NCBI RefSeq assembly: GCF_000412335.2
Contig: NZ_KE161030.1
Span: 2,416,787 to 2,480,786 of the forward strand
Length of the DNA stretch: 64,000 nt
Direction of reading: 5' to 3'
Origin: Cedecea davisae DSM 4568
Lineage (GTDB): Bacteria; Pseudomonadota; Gammaproteobacteria; Enterobacterales; Enterobacteriaceae
Shown: positions 36,077-45,845 of the stretch, one piece after another
Layout of the letters: each line of letters opens with the position of its first letter
How positions within the stretch are numbered: position 1 is the stretch's first letter
Notes under the pieces: model-generated
What the model was told of the DNA's origin: nothing
Seen by the model: only the letters and a program-made list of their open reading frames with translations
Databases searched by the model: none
Position numbers and translations under genes: made by a program

Positions 36077-37608
36077 GGGTGCGGCTCCGTTTTACCGGAC
36101 ACATCGATGGCGTCGATGCGGCGGCTGTTGAACAGGTTGAACTTGGTATCGCTGCCGTGGCAGCCGTCGCCGAAGCTAAAGCCGCAGCCGTTACGTTCCG
36201 GGAACGCATCTGCCGCCAGCTCGCGATGGCTGGTCGGCACCACAAAGCGGTCTTCGTAGTTGGCGATAGCCAGATAGCGATACATTTCCTGAGCCTGAGC
36301 TTCGGTCAAGCCCACCTCTTCCAGCGCACGGGTATCATTCACCCCGTCCACGGTTTCAGCACGTTTGTAATGGCGCATAGCCATCATACGTTTCAGGGCG
36401 CGCAGCACCGGTGCGGTGTCACCTGCTGTCAGCAGATTCGCCAGATATTCCACAGGAATACGCAGGCTTTCTACGTCAGGCAGAATGCCGGTATGCGGCA
36501 GCTGGCCCGCATCGGCAGCGGACTGGATCGGCGACAGAGGCGGCACGTACCAGACCATCGGCAGCGTGCGGTATTCCGGGTGCAGAGGCAGCGCCAGCTT
36601 CCAGTCCATCGCCATTTTGTAAACCGGCGACTGCTGGGCCGCGTCGATAACGCTCTGCGGCACGCCGTCTTTCAGCGCCTGCTCGATAACCGCAGGATCG
36701 TTCGGGTTCAGGAACACGCCGAGCTGGCGCTCATAGAGATCCTGTTCGTTTTCGGTGCTTGCCGCTTCTTCAATCGCGTCCGCATCGTAAAGCAGCACGC
36801 CGAGGTAGCGGATGCGGCCTACGCAAGTTTCGGAGCAGACCGTCGGCATACCCGCTTCGATACGCGGATAGCAGAAGATGCACTTCTCAGACTTGCCGGT
36901 CTTCCAGTTGAAGTAGATCTTTTTGTACGGGCAGCCGGTTACGCACATGCGCCAGCCGCGGCACTTATCCTGATCGATAAGCACGATGCCGTCTTCTTCA
37001 CGCTTGTAAATAGCGCCGCTCGGGCAGGTCGCCGCACACGCCGGGTTAAGGCAGTGCTCGCACAGGCGCGGAAGATACATCATGAAGGTATTTTCAAACT
37101 GGCCGTACATCGCCTTCTGCATGTTCTGGAAGTTCTGATCTTTAGCGCGCTTCTCAAACTCGCCGCCGAGGATCTCTTCCCAGTTCGGGCCTGCTTCGAT
37201 TTTGTTCATCCGCTGGCCGGTTATCAGCGAGCGCGGACGGGCGATCGGCTGATGCTTGCCTTCAGGCGCGTTATGAAGATGCTGGTAGTCGTAATCAAAC
37301 GGCTCGTAGTAATCATCGATGCCCGGCAGGTGCGGGTTAGCGAAGATTTTGCCCAGCAGCATGGCGCGGTTGCCCATGCGCGGCTGGAGCTTACCGTTGA
37401 TTTTACGGATCCAGCCACCTTTCCATTTTTCCTGGTTTTCCCAGTCGTTCGGGTAGCCAATGCCGGGTTTGGTTTCGACGTTGTTAAACCACGCGTACTC
37501 CATCCCTTCGCGGCTGGTCCAGACGTTTTTACAGGTCACCGAACAGGTGTGGCAGCCGATGCATTTATCAAGGTTCAGCACCATGCCGACTTGTGAACGA
37601 ATTTTCAT
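36073..37608 (-). CDS. narH: Respiratory nitrate reductase A beta subunit
   Basis: 511 residues. Ferredoxin-type subunit with four Cys clusters (CIGCHTCSVTCKNVW; CEHCLNPACAATCP; CRGWRMCVTGCPYKK; CIFCYPRIEAGMPTVCSETC) binding three 4Fe-4S and one 3Fe-4S centre; the Trp in CRGWRMC is the mark of the 3Fe-4S site. Wires NarI to NarG. Overlaps narG by four bases. Confidence 0.98.
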   Translation of the reverse strand: MKIRSQVGMVLNLDKCIGCHTCSVTCKNVWTSREGMEYAWFNNVETKPGIGYPNDWENQEKWKGGWIRKINGKLQPRMGNRAMLLGKIFANPHLPGIDDYYEPFDYDYQHLHNAPEGKHQPIARPRSLITGQRMNKIEAGPNWEEILGGEFEKRAKDQNFQNMQKAMYGQFENTFMMYLPRLCEHCLNPACAATCPSGAIYKREEDGIVLIDQDKCRGWRMCVTGCPYKKIYFNWKTGKSEKCIFCYPRIEAGMPTVCSETCVGRIRYLGVLLYDADAIEEAASTENEQDLYERQLGVFLNPNDPAVIEQALKDGVPQSVIDAAQQSPVYKMAMDWKLALPLHPEYRTLPMVWYVPPLSPIQSAADAGQLPHTGILPDVESLRIPVEYLANLLTAGDTAPVLRALKRMMAMRHYKRAETVDGVNDTRALEEVGLTEAQAQEMYRYLAIANYEDRFVVPTSHRELAADAFPERNGCGFSFGDGCHGSDTKFNLFNSRRIDAIDVSGKTEPHP

Positions 37609-40600
37609 TTTACGCTCTCCTGTTTCTGGTCGTTACCTTCGCCATCTAACCAGTTAATCTCTTTCATCTTGCGCACCACCACGAACTCATCGCGGTTGGA
37701 GCCCACCGTGCCGTAATAGTTGAAACCGTATGCCAGCTGCGCGTAACCGCCAATCATATGCGTTGGTTTAGGGCTAATACGGGTCACCGAGTTATGAATA
37801 CCGCCGCGCTGGCCGGTTATCTCAGAACCCGGCAGGTTCACAATGCGCTCCTGGGCGTGGTACATCATGGTCATCCCGTCAGGAATACGCTGGCTCACTA
37901 CCGCACGCGCGGTCAGGGCGCCGTTTTTGTTGAATACTTCAATCCAGTCGTTATCCGCAATGCCAAGATCTTTAGCATCCGACTCGCTCATCCAGACAAT
38001 CGGCCCGCCGCGCGACAGCGTCAGCATCAGCAGGTTGTCGCTGTAGGTAGAGTGAATGCCCCATTTCTGGTGCGGCGTCAGGAAGTTCAGCGCCTTCTCC
38101 GGGTTACCGTTGGACTTGGTGCCCATCACGCCTTTTACCGAACGGGTATCAATTGGCGGACGGTAAACCAGCAGGCTTTCGCCGAAGTCGCGCATCCACT
38201 GATGATCCTGATAAAGCTGCTGACGGCCGGAAAGCGTACGCCATGGGATCATCTCGTGAACGTTGGTGTAACCCGCGCTGTAGGAAACATGCTCATCCTC
38301 AAGACCTGACCAGGTCGGGCTGGAGATGATTTTGCGCGGCTGCGCCTGAATATCGCGGAAGCGAATTTTTTCGTCTTCTTTATTGGTCGCCAGATGCGTA
38401 TGGCCGCGGCCGGTAAACTCACCGAGCGCGGCCCAGGCCTTCACCGCAACCTGGCCGTTGGTTTCCGGTGCCAGGGTGAGGATCACTTCAGCAGCATCAA
38501 TCGCGGAGTTGATCATCGGCTGGCCTTTTGCCGGGCCGTCTGCTTTCTCGTAGTTGAGCTTGCGCAGCAGATCCATCTCGCTTTGGGTGTTCCAGGAAAT
38601 GCCTTTCCCGCCGTTGCCGATTTTTTCCATCAGCGGGCCAACCGAGGTGAAGCGCTCGTAGGTTGCCGGATAATCACGCTCAACCACCATAAGGTGCGGC
38701 GCAGTTTTCCCCGGGATCAGGTCGCATTCACCTTTCTTCCAGTCCTGCACGCCGTAAGGCTGAGCCAGTTCGGCGGCGGAGTCATGCTGAATAGGCAGCG
38801 TAACCACGTCGGTTTCTTTACCGAGATGGCCAACACAGACTTCTGAGAATTTCTTCGCGATGGCTTTATAAATTTCCCAGTCGCTTTTTGACTCCCAGGC
38901 CGGGTCAACTGCGGCAGAAAGCGGGTGAATAAACGGATGCATATCCGAGGTATTCATATCGTCTTTCTCATACCAGGTTGCCGTCGGCAGCACGATATCG
39001 GAATACAGGCAGGTGCTGGACAGGCGGAAGTCCAGAGTCACCACCAGGTCCAGCTTACCGTCGAGGCCGTTATCGACCCACTCAACTTCTTCCGGCATCA
39101 CGCCGCCTTCCTGGCCCAGGTCTTTACCCTGAATACCGTTTTCGGTTCCCAGCAGGTATTTGAGCATGTACTCATGCCCTTTACCGGAGGAGCCAAGCAG
39201 GTTGGAACGCCAGACAAACAGGTTGCGTGGATGGTTATTGCCCGCGTCCGGCTGTTCGGAGGCGAAACGGATCCCGCCTGATTTCAGCTGTTCGGCGGTG
39301 TAATCAGCCGGGGACATACCGGCGGCTTTCGCCTGCTGCGCAATGTGCAGCGGGTTGGTGTTCAACTGCGGAGCGGAAGGCAACCAGCCCATACGCTCGG
39401 CGCGCACGTTGAAGTCAATCAGGTGGCCGCTGTAGCGGGATTTATCCGCCAGCGGTGACAGCAGCTCTTCCGCCGTCAGCGACTCATAGCGCCACTGGCT
39501 GGAATGGTTGTAGAAGAACGAGGTGCTGTTCATATGGCGCGGCGGACGCTGCCAGTCGAGCGCAAACGCCAGAGGCTGCCAGCCGGTCTGCGGACGCAGT
39601 TTTTCCTGGCCGACATAGTGCGCCCAGCCGCCGCCGCTTTGACCAACACAGCCGCAGAAGATCAGCATATTGATCAGGCCACGGTAGTTGCTGTCCATGT
39701 GGAACCAGTGGTTCAGACCGGCGCCGACGATAATCATCGAACGGCCATGGGTTTTGTTGGCGTTATCGGCAAATTCGCGTGCGATGCGGATAATATGCTG
39801 ACGCGGCACGCCGGTAATCTGCTCAGCCCAGGCCGGAGTATAGGCTTTTACATCGTCGTAGCTGCTGGCGCAGTTTTCGTCGCCCAGGCCACGGTCAAGG
39901 CCATAGTTAGCCAGGGTGAGATCGTAAACGGTGGTGACCAGCGCGCTGCTGCCGTCCGCCAGTTGGATACGTTTGACCGGCAGTTTGTGCAACAGAACGT
40001 TTTCCAGCTTAACGTTATTGAAGTGTTCGGAGCTTTCGCCGCCAAAATACGGGAACCCGACTTCGGCTACCTCGTCATGGCTGCCCAGCAGGCTCAGGCG
40101 CAGTTCGGCTTCTTCGCCGCTGGTGCCGTCGCGCTGCTCAAGGTTCCATTTGCCCTTCTCGCCCCAGCGGAAGCCGATGGAGCCGTTCGGCGCGCTCAGG
40201 TCACCGGTGGTGTCGTTCAGGGCTACGGTTTTCCACTGCGGATTGTTTTCCTGACCGAGGTTATCCACCAGATCGGCAGCGCGCAGCATACGGCCTGCGG
40301 CGTAGAAGCCGTCGCGCTCTTCCAGCATCACCAGCATCGGCATGTCGGTGTAGCGGCGAACATAGTCGGTGAAATACTGGCTGGGATTATCGAGATGGAA
40401 CTCGCGCAGCATAACGTGGCCCATCGCCAGCGCCATCGCGGCATCGGTCCCCTGTTTAGGCGACAGCCACTGGTCGCAAAGCTTGGCTATTTCGGCGTAA
40501 TCCGGGGTGACGGCAACGGTTTTGGTGCCCTTGTAGCGAACTTCAGTGAAGAAGTGCGCATCCGGCGTACGGGTCTGCGGCACGTTAGAGCCCCAGGCGA

Positions 40601-41351
40601 TGATGTAGCTGGAGTTGTACCAGTCGGCGGACTCAGGTACGTCGGTTTGCTCGCCCCAGGTCATCGGCGAAGCCGGCGGCAGGTCGCAATACCAGTCGTA
40701 GAAGCTCAGGCAGGTACCGCCGATAAGCGACAGATAGCGCGCGCCGGAAGCATAAGAAACCATCGACATCGCCGGGATAGGCGAGAAGCCCGCGATGCGG
40801 TCCGGGCCGAAGGTTTTTGCGGTAAAGACGTTAGCGGCGGCAATCAGTTCGTTCACTTCCTGCCAGCTTGAGCGCACAAAGCCCCCGCGTCCACGCGCCT
40901 GCTTATAGCTTTTGGCTTTTTCAGGATCGTTGATAATTGAAGCCCAGGCGTTTACCGGATCGCTGTGCTGCACTTTTGCTTCACGCCAGAGTTTGATCAG
41001 GCGTTTACGCATCAGCGGGTATTTCAGGCGGTTGGCGCTGTAGAGATACCAGGAGTAGCTGGCGCCGCGAGGGCAGCCGCGTGGCTCGTGGTTAGGCATA
41101 TCGGGGCGGGTGCGCGGGTAATCGGTTTGCTGGGTTTCCCAGGTGACCAGGCCGCTTTTAACATAAATCTTCCAGCTACAGGAGCCGGTGCAGTTCACGC
41201 CGTGAGTAGAACGAACCACTTTGTCGTGCTGCCAGCGCTGGCGGTAACCTTCCTCCCAGTCGCGGTTGGTGTCGAGCAGTTGGCCATGTCCATTGGCAAA
41301 AGTTTCGCCCTTCTGTTTGAAGTAACGAAACCGGTCGAGGAATTTGCTCAT
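37605..41351 (-). CDS. narG: Respiratory nitrate reductase A alpha subunit
   Basis: 1248 residues (1247 in E. coli). Mo-bisMGD catalytic subunit that reduces nitrate to nitrite in the cytoplasm. The FS0 cluster ligands His and Cys lie in THGVNCTGSCSWKIYV with the last Cys in PRGCPRGASYSW; the molybdenum region follows (YNSSYIIAWGSNVPQTRTPDAHF). First gene of narGHJI. The upstream region has a perfect Fnr site and NarL heptamers. Confidence 0.99.
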   Translation of the reverse strand: MSKFLDRFRYFKQKGETFANGHGQLLDTNRDWEEGYRQRWQHDKVVRSTHGVNCTGSCSWKIYVKSGLVTWETQQTDYPRTRPDMPNHEPRGCPRGASYSWYLYSANRLKYPLMRKRLIKLWREAKVQHSDPVNAWASIINDPEKAKSYKQARGRGGFVRSSWQEVNELIAAANVFTAKTFGPDRIAGFSPIPAMSMVSYASGARYLSLIGGTCLSFYDWYCDLPPASPMTWGEQTDVPESADWYNSSYIIAWGSNVPQTRTPDAHFFTEVRYKGTKTVAVTPDYAEIAKLCDQWLSPKQGTDAAMALAMGHVMLREFHLDNPSQYFTDYVRRYTDMPMLVMLEERDGFYAAGRMLRAADLVDNLGQENNPQWKTVALNDTTGDLSAPNGSIGFRWGEKGKWNLEQRDGTSGEEAELRLSLLGSHDEVAEVGFPYFGGESSEHFNNVKLENVLLHKLPVKRIQLADGSSALVTTVYDLTLANYGLDRGLGDENCASSYDDVKAYTPAWAEQITGVPRQHIIRIAREFADNANKTHGRSMIIVGAGLNHWFHMDSNYRGLINMLIFCGCVGQSGGGWAHYVGQEKLRPQTGWQPLAFALDWQRPPRHMNSTSFFYNHSSQWRYESLTAEELLSPLADKSRYSGHLIDFNVRAERMGWLPSAPQLNTNPLHIAQQAKAAGMSPADYTAEQLKSGGIRFASEQPDAGNNHPRNLFVWRSNLLGSSGKGHEYMLKYLLGTENGIQGKDLGQEGGVMPEEVEWVDNGLDGKLDLVVTLDFRLSSTCLYSDIVLPTATWYEKDDMNTSDMHPFIHPLSAAVDPAWESKSDWEIYKAIAKKFSEVCVGHLGKETDVVTLPIQHDSAAELAQPYGVQDWKKGECDLIPGKTAPHLMVVERDYPATYERFTSVGPLMEKIGNGGKGISWNTQSEMDLLRKLNYEKADGPAKGQPMINSAIDAAEVILTLAPETNGQVAVKAWAALGEFTGRGHTHLATNKEDEKIRFRDIQAQPRKIISSPTWSGLEDEHVSYSAGYTNVHEMIPWRTLSGRQQLYQDHQWMRDFGESLLVYRPPIDTRSVKGVMGTKSNGNPEKALNFLTPHQKWGIHSTYSDNLLMLTLSRGGPIVWMSESDAKDLGIADNDWIEVFNKNGALTARAVVSQRIPDGMTMMYHAQERIVNLPGSEITGQRGGIHNSVTRISPKPTHMIGGYAQLAYGFNYYGTVGSNRDEFVVVRKMKEINWLDGEGNDQKQESVK

Positions 41352-41444
41352 CGGGGTTCTCCTGATGTGGAGCCTGCAGGCTCTTCTGGTGAAATCGACA
41401 TTGCTGAATGACAGGAAAGTTAACGCTTAGAAAGCATAGGATAT

Positions 41445-41458
41445 TTGATGATGATCAA
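41445..41458 (-). promoter_or_regulatory. Fnr site of the narG promoter
   Basis: TTGATGATGATCAA is an exact TTGAT-N4-ATCAA match. It lies 93 bases before narG; a start about 41.5 bases downstream (near 41410) would make it a class II Fnr promoter as in E. coli narG. Confidence 0.9.
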
Positions 41459-41489
41459 CTGCTCCGGGTGTGGTCTTTCACCAGAAACG

Positions 41490-41615
41490 AAGATCTACCA
41501 CCAAAGTATAATCACGGAAAATCCTGTAACTTAATGTATTTTAAGGATTAAAAATAACACCTCGTTATCATGGGGGTAAAGGATTCATCCCTACAGGTAT
41601 TAAGGGGTAGAGACT
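41490..41615 (-). promoter_or_regulatory. NarL heptamers upstream of narG
   Basis: Matches to TACYYMT occur as AGGGGTA (about 41603-41609), GGGGGTA (41572-41578), CAGGTA (near 41595) and TACCACC (near 41496). Relative to the inferred start they fall near -90 and -160 to -195, close to the two NarL clusters of E. coli narG, with A+T-rich DNA between for IHF. Positions are by eye. Confidence 0.5.
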
Positions 41616-41646
41616 CACAAATGCGTCGCTTTCCGCTGCATAAGGC

Positions 41647-41672
41647 AAAAAAAAGCGCGACCGAAGCCGCGC
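41647..41672 (-). terminator. narK terminator
   Basis: Stem GCGCGAC (41655-41661) / GCCGCGC (41666-41672) with a CGAA loop and one G-T pair, followed on the minus strand by eight T residues. Located 27 bases after the narK stop. Confidence 0.85.
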
Positions 41673-41698
41673 AAAGGGATAACCAAAGGTTAAATCGT

Positions 41699-43090
41699 TT
41701 AGCGTGAAGATTTACGGCCGTAAACCGCCCAGGTAATCACCACGCAGACAATGTAGAACACCAGGAAGACTTTCATCGCCCCTGCGGGAGAGCCGGTTAA
41801 TGCCAGAGAGGTCCCGAAGGCTTTAGGAATGAAGAAGCCACCAATCGCGCCAATGGCCGAAATAAAGCCCAGCGCGGCCGCGGTGTCGGTTGCCGCCTCA
41901 CGCATCGCGTGCTCATCGCTGCCGCCCGCCGCTTTGACTCTGTCCATAGTCAGCTTACGGAAGATAACGGAAATCATCTGGAAGGTTGAGCCGCTGCCCA
42001 GACCCGCAGTGAGGAACAGCATCAGGAACACGCCGAAGAAGGCGATAAAGTTGCCGCCCTCGCCGTTGCTCGGCAGCGTGGTGAACAGCAGCGCGCTGAA
42101 TACCGCCATCAGGATAAAGTTATACAGCGAGACGCGGATCCCGCCCCAGCGGTCGGAAATAGCACCGCCGGCCGAACGAGCCAGCGCGCCAAAGAGCGGG
42201 CCGAAGAAGGCAAAGTGGAGAATATTCACGTCCGGGAACTGGGTTTTGGACAGCATCGCAAACCCTGCGGAGAAGCCGATGAACGAGCCAAAGGTCGCCA
42301 GATAGAGCACGCCCAGCACCCAAAGATGCCCGCGCTTAAGCACCGGCAGCTGTTCACGCAGCGACGCTTTCGAGGCGGAGAGATCGTTCATGCCAAACCA
42401 GGCGGCAATAGTGAAAATGGCCAGGAACGGCACCCAGATCCACGCGGCATTTTCCAGGAACAGCATCGTGCCGTCGCCCTGTTCAACGCCCTTACCGCCA
42501 AATACCGCAAACATTGACGCAGAGATAACCAGCGGAGCCACCAGCTGCATCACGCTGACGCCCATATTGCCCAGGCCGCCGTTAATCCCCAAAGCGCCAC
42601 CCTGCTTCGCCTTCGGGAAGAAGAAGCTGATGTTAGCCATGCTGGAAGCAAAGTTCGCACCGGCAAAACCGCACAGCAGCGAGATGATGATGAAGGTATT
42701 GAAAGAGGTGCTGGTATCCTGCACCGCAAAGCCCAGCCACACGCACGGAATAATTAAAATCCCGGTGCTGAACGCCGTCCAGCGGCGGCCGCCAAATACC
42801 GGCACCATAAATGAATACGGCACGCGCAGCAGTGCGCCGGAAACCGAAGGCAGCGCGGTAAGCATAAACAGCTGGTCGGTAGAGAAATTAAATCCAACTT
42901 TGTTAAGGTTGACCGCTACGGCGCTAAACAACATCCAGACGCAGAACGCCAACAGCAGGCTGGGAACTGAAATCCACAGGTTACGGCTGGCAATACGGTG
43001 ACCTTTTTGCTGCCAGAACTGCGGGTCCTCCGGCCGCCAGTCGGTAATCAGTGCGTCCGAGGACTTCTCGGTTGCGGGGGACTGTGACAT
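41699..43090 (-). CDS. narK: Nitrate/nitrite transporter NarK
   Basis: 463 residues from the ATG at 43090, behind GAGGT; same length as E. coli. Major facilitator with 12 helices; nitrate signature motifs GFAGANFASSMANISFFFPK and GLGSGSTFQMISVIFRK, with the two substrate-binding Arg residues in RVPYSF and in the second half. Imports nitrate in exchange for nitrite, supplying NarG. Confidence 0.98.
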   Translation of the reverse strand: MSQSPATEKSSDALITDWRPEDPQFWQQKGHRIASRNLWISVPSLLLAFCVWMLFSAVAVNLNKVGFNFSTDQLFMLTALPSVSGALLRVPYSFMVPVFGGRRWTAFSTGILIIPCVWLGFAVQDTSTSFNTFIIISLLCGFAGANFASSMANISFFFPKAKQGGALGINGGLGNMGVSVMQLVAPLVISASMFAVFGGKGVEQGDGTMLFLENAAWIWVPFLAIFTIAAWFGMNDLSASKASLREQLPVLKRGHLWVLGVLYLATFGSFIGFSAGFAMLSKTQFPDVNILHFAFFGPLFGALARSAGGAISDRWGGIRVSLYNFILMAVFSALLFTTLPSNGEGGNFIAFFGVFLMLFLTAGLGSGSTFQMISVIFRKLTMDRVKAAGGSDEHAMREAATDTAAALGFISAIGAIGGFFIPKAFGTSLALTGSPAGAMKVFLVFYIVCVVITWAVYGRKSSR

Positions 43091-43149
43091 AAACACCTCA
43101 ATTTGTGTGAGTAACTGCTGCAACCTTAGGGTTATGGAGTGGAGATTAG

Positions 43150-43163
43150 TTGATGCAAATCAA
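43150..43163 (-). promoter_or_regulatory. Fnr site of the narK promoter
   Basis: TTGATGCAAATCAA is an exact Fnr palindrome. It is 60 bases before narK, placing a class II start near 43115. Confidence 0.9.
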
Positions 43164-43306
43164 TGGATAATCCATCTCTGCGCGGGGCAAAAATGCCCCC
43201 TCATTCTTTGTGAGTAAGCCTTTTCGGTAAAAAATATGTGGTTTTTCACATCCCTGACTAACGTTATGGTTAAACGAATAGAACAACCTGCCACCTTTGG
43301 CAATTT

Positions 43307-43340
43307 AGGGGTAATCCTTAGGGGGTATGGGTATACTCCA
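43307..43340. promoter_or_regulatory. NarL heptamer cluster between narK and narX
   Basis: On the minus strand: TACCCCT (43313-43307), TACCCCC (43327-43321) and TACCCAT (43333-43327); TACTCCA follows on the plus strand at 43334. These fit TACYYMT. They sit upstream of narK and overlap the likely narX promoter, so they can serve nitrate control of both. Confidence 0.6.
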
Positions 43341-43397
43341 GGGGATGCCTGAAAATAGCGCCACCTTCCGAATCAACCGCCCGGAGCCCGTACATCA

Positions 43398-45191
43398 ATG
43401 CTAAAACGCCTGTTCTCCCCCCTTTCGCTGGTAAACCAGCTGGCGCTGGTCGTGATGCTGCTTGCGTTGCTGAGCGTGGCGGGAATGGGAGCGGCAGGAT
43501 GGCTGGCGCAGGGCATATCCGGTAACGCCCACGCGATTAACAAAACCGGCTCAATGCGTATGCAGAGTTACCGCCTGCTGTCGGCAATTCCTCTGTCGGA
43601 GCAGGACTCGGTATTACTTCGCGAAATGGAACAGACCACCTGGAGCGACGAATTGCGCCTCGCCGCCCAGCGCGACGGCCAGCAGGCGAAGCTCAAACAG
43701 CTACAAGACTACTGGCGTACCACGCTTGAACCGGCGCTCACGCAGGCCCAGACGCCCCATCAGGTCGAACCCGAGGTCAAACATTTCGTCGCCAGTATTG
43801 ATGAACTGGTTAGCTCCTTCGACCGCACCACGGAAATGCGTCTGCATCACGTTATTTTGCTCCAGCAGGGAATGGCCCTGCTGCTTGGCCTGCTGATTAT
43901 CTTCACCCTTATCTGGCTGAGAAAACGGCTGCTGAAACCCTGGCGCCAGCTGCTGGCCATGGCCGTTGCTATTGGCAAACGAGATTTCACCCAGCGCGTG
44001 AACGTGCGTGGCCGCGACGAAATGGCTACCCTGGGGATTGCGCTGAACAGCATGTCCGGCGAGCTGGCGCAGAGCTATGCCGTGCTTGAGCGCCGGGTGC
44101 GGGAAAAGACCGCCGGTCTGGAACAAAAAAACCAGATGCTGTCGTTCCTCTACCAGGCAAACCGTCGCCTGCACTCCCGAAACCCGCTGTGCCAGCGCAT
44201 TTCGCCGGTGCTGAGCGAGCTGCAGGAATTAACCCCGCTGCACGGCATCGAGCTGAGGGTTTATGAATACGAAGACGAAGAAAACTACCAGGAATTTACC
44301 TTCCAGCCGGACGCACGCTGTAATGCCCAGGGCTGCCAGCTTTGCCCGGCCAGCGGCTACAGCGTGCCGCAGGGCTCCAGCACGCTAAAATGGCGGCTGA
44401 CGGATAACCAGATTCAGTACGGCCTGGTGCTGGCCCAGCTGCCTCAGGGCAGCAGCCTGACCGACGACCAGCAGCAGCTTATCGCCACGCTGATGGAGCT
44501 GCTTACGGCCACGCTCGCCATGGAGCGCCAGTATGAGCACCAGCAGCAACTGGTCGTGATGGAAGAGCGTTCGGCTATTGCAAGGGAGCTGCACGACTCT
44601 ATCGCCCAGTCTCTTTCCTGTATGAAGATGCAGGTTAGCTGCCTGCAAATGCAGGGCGAAGCGTTACCCGAGCAGAGCAAAACCCTGCTGGAGCAGATTC
44701 GCGGCGAGCTGAATACCTCGTGGCGACAGCTGCGCGAACTGCTGACCACCTTCCGTCTACAGCTTACCGAACCCGGCCTGCGCCCGGCGCTCGAGGCCAG
44801 CTGCCAGGAGTTCAGCGAAAAATTCGGCTTCCCGGTGACGCTTGACTATCAGCTTCCTCCCCGTCTGGTGCCTTCCCACCAGGCAATTCACCTGGTGCAA
44901 ATCGCCCGCGAGGCAATGAATAACAGTTTAAAACACGCCGATGCCAGCGCCTGCGGCATCAGCGTGACCCGCCAGGGAAATCAGGTTCGCCTGACGATAT
45001 GGGATAACGGCCGCGGCATTCCCGATAGCGCGGAGCGCAGCAACCATTACGGCCTTATAATCATGCGTGACCGCGCGCAAACCTTACAGGGTGACTGCCA
45101 GGTCCGCGCCCGCCCCTGCGGCGGCACGGAAGTGATAGTCAACTTTATGCCCGAATCACCGCTTTCTTCCACGACAAGGAGTGAAGAATGA
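43398..45191 (+). CDS. narX: Nitrate/nitrite sensor histidine kinase NarX
   Basis: 597 residues. Membrane helices about 15-37 and 152-174 flank a periplasmic four-helix sensor whose P-box reads [20 protein letters not shown] (43-62). A HAMP domain, a signalling helix, a Cys cluster (308-316) and a HisKA_3 dimerisation domain follow, with His399 ([11 protein letters not shown]) and ATPase boxes DNGRGI and NHYGLIIM. Phosphorylates or dephosphorylates NarL. Overlaps narL by four bases (ATGA). Confidence 0.98.
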   Translation: MLKRLFSPLSLVNQLALVVMLLALLSVAGMGAAGWLAQGISGNAHAINKTGSMRMQSYRLLSAIPLSEQDSVLLREMEQTTWSDELRLAAQRDGQQAKLKQLQDYWRTTLEPALTQAQTPHQVEPEVKHFVASIDELVSSFDRTTEMRLHHVILLQQGMALLLGLLIIFTLIWLRKRLLKPWRQLLAMAVAIGKRDFTQRVNVRGRDEMATLGIALNSMSGELAQSYAVLERRVREKTAGLEQKNQMLSFLYQANRRLHSRNPLCQRISPVLSELQELTPLHGIELRVYEYEDEENYQEFTFQPDARCNAQGCQLCPASGYSVPQGSSTLKWRLTDNQIQYGLVLAQLPQGSSLTDDQQQLIATLMELLTATLAMERQYEHQQQLVVMEERSAIARELHDSIAQSLSCMKMQVSCLQMQGEALPEQSKTLLEQIRGELNTSWRQLRELLTTFRLQLTEPGLRPALEASCQEFSEKFGFPVTLDYQLPPRLVPSHQAIHLVQIAREAMNNSLKHADASACGISVTRQGNQVRLTIWDNGRGIPDSAERSNHYGLIIMRDRAQTLQGDCQVRARPCGGTEVIVNFMPESPLSSTTRSEE

Positions 45192-45838
45192 GCCACCAGG
45201 AAGCAGCAACCATTTTGCTGATTGACGATCATCCAATGATGCGTACCGGCGTTAAACAGCTTATCAGCATGGCACCGGAGCTTGCCGTCGTGGGGGAAGC
45301 CGGCAACGGCGAACAGGGCGTTCAGCTTGCCGAGTCGCTCGATCCGGACCTGATCCTGCTCGATCTCAACATGCCGGGGATGAACGGCCTGGAAACCCTC
45401 GACTGCCTGCGCGAGAAAGCGCTTTCCGGGCGAATTGTGGTGTTCAGCGTCTCCAACCACGAAGAAGATGTGGTGACAGCCCTGAAACGCGGCGCGGATG
45501 GTTATCTCCTGAAAGATATGGAGCCAGAAGATTTGCTCAAGGCGCTCCAGCAGGCCGCTGCTGGTGAAATGGTATTGAGCGAAGCGCTGACGCCGGTGCT
45601 GGCGGCAAGCCTGAGGGCCAACCGCTCGACTTCCGACCGGGACGTTAACCAGCTTACGCCGCGCGAGCGCGACATTCTGAAGCTGATTGCCCAGGGACTG
45701 CCGAACAAAATGATCGCCCGCCGCCTGGATATCACCGAAAGCACGGTGAAAGTCCACGTTAAGCACCTGCTGAAAAAGATGAAGCTCAAGTCTCGCGTTG
45801 AAGCAGCGGTCTGGGTACACCAGGAGCGCATTTTCTGA
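45188..45838 (+). CDS. narL: Nitrate/nitrite response regulator NarL
   Basis: 216 residues. Receiver domain with [10 protein letters not shown] and phospho-acceptor Asp59 ([13 protein letters not shown]), linker, and LuxR-type helix-turn-helix ([43 protein letters not shown]). Activates narGHJI and narK and represses adhE and other anaerobic genes when nitrate is present. Confidence 0.98.
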   Translation: MSHQEAATILLIDDHPMMRTGVKQLISMAPELAVVGEAGNGEQGVQLAESLDPDLILLDLNMPGMNGLETLDCLREKALSGRIVVFSVSNHEEDVVTALKRGADGYLLKDMEPEDLLKALQQAAAGEMVLSEALTPVLAASLRANRSTSDRDVNQLTPRERDILKLIAQGLPNKMIARRLDITESTVKVHVKHLLKKMKLKSRVEAAVWVHQERIF

Positions 45839-45845
45839 ATGCCGG

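Noticed and set aside
36079-37596. 505-codon plus-strand frame
   Set aside because: Exactly antisense to narH. Long antisense frames are expected in GC-biased genes, and the translation is Arg/His/Val-rich with no known motif.
39504-40871. 455-codon plus-strand frame
   Set aside because: Antisense to narG, with no ribosome site or family resemblance.
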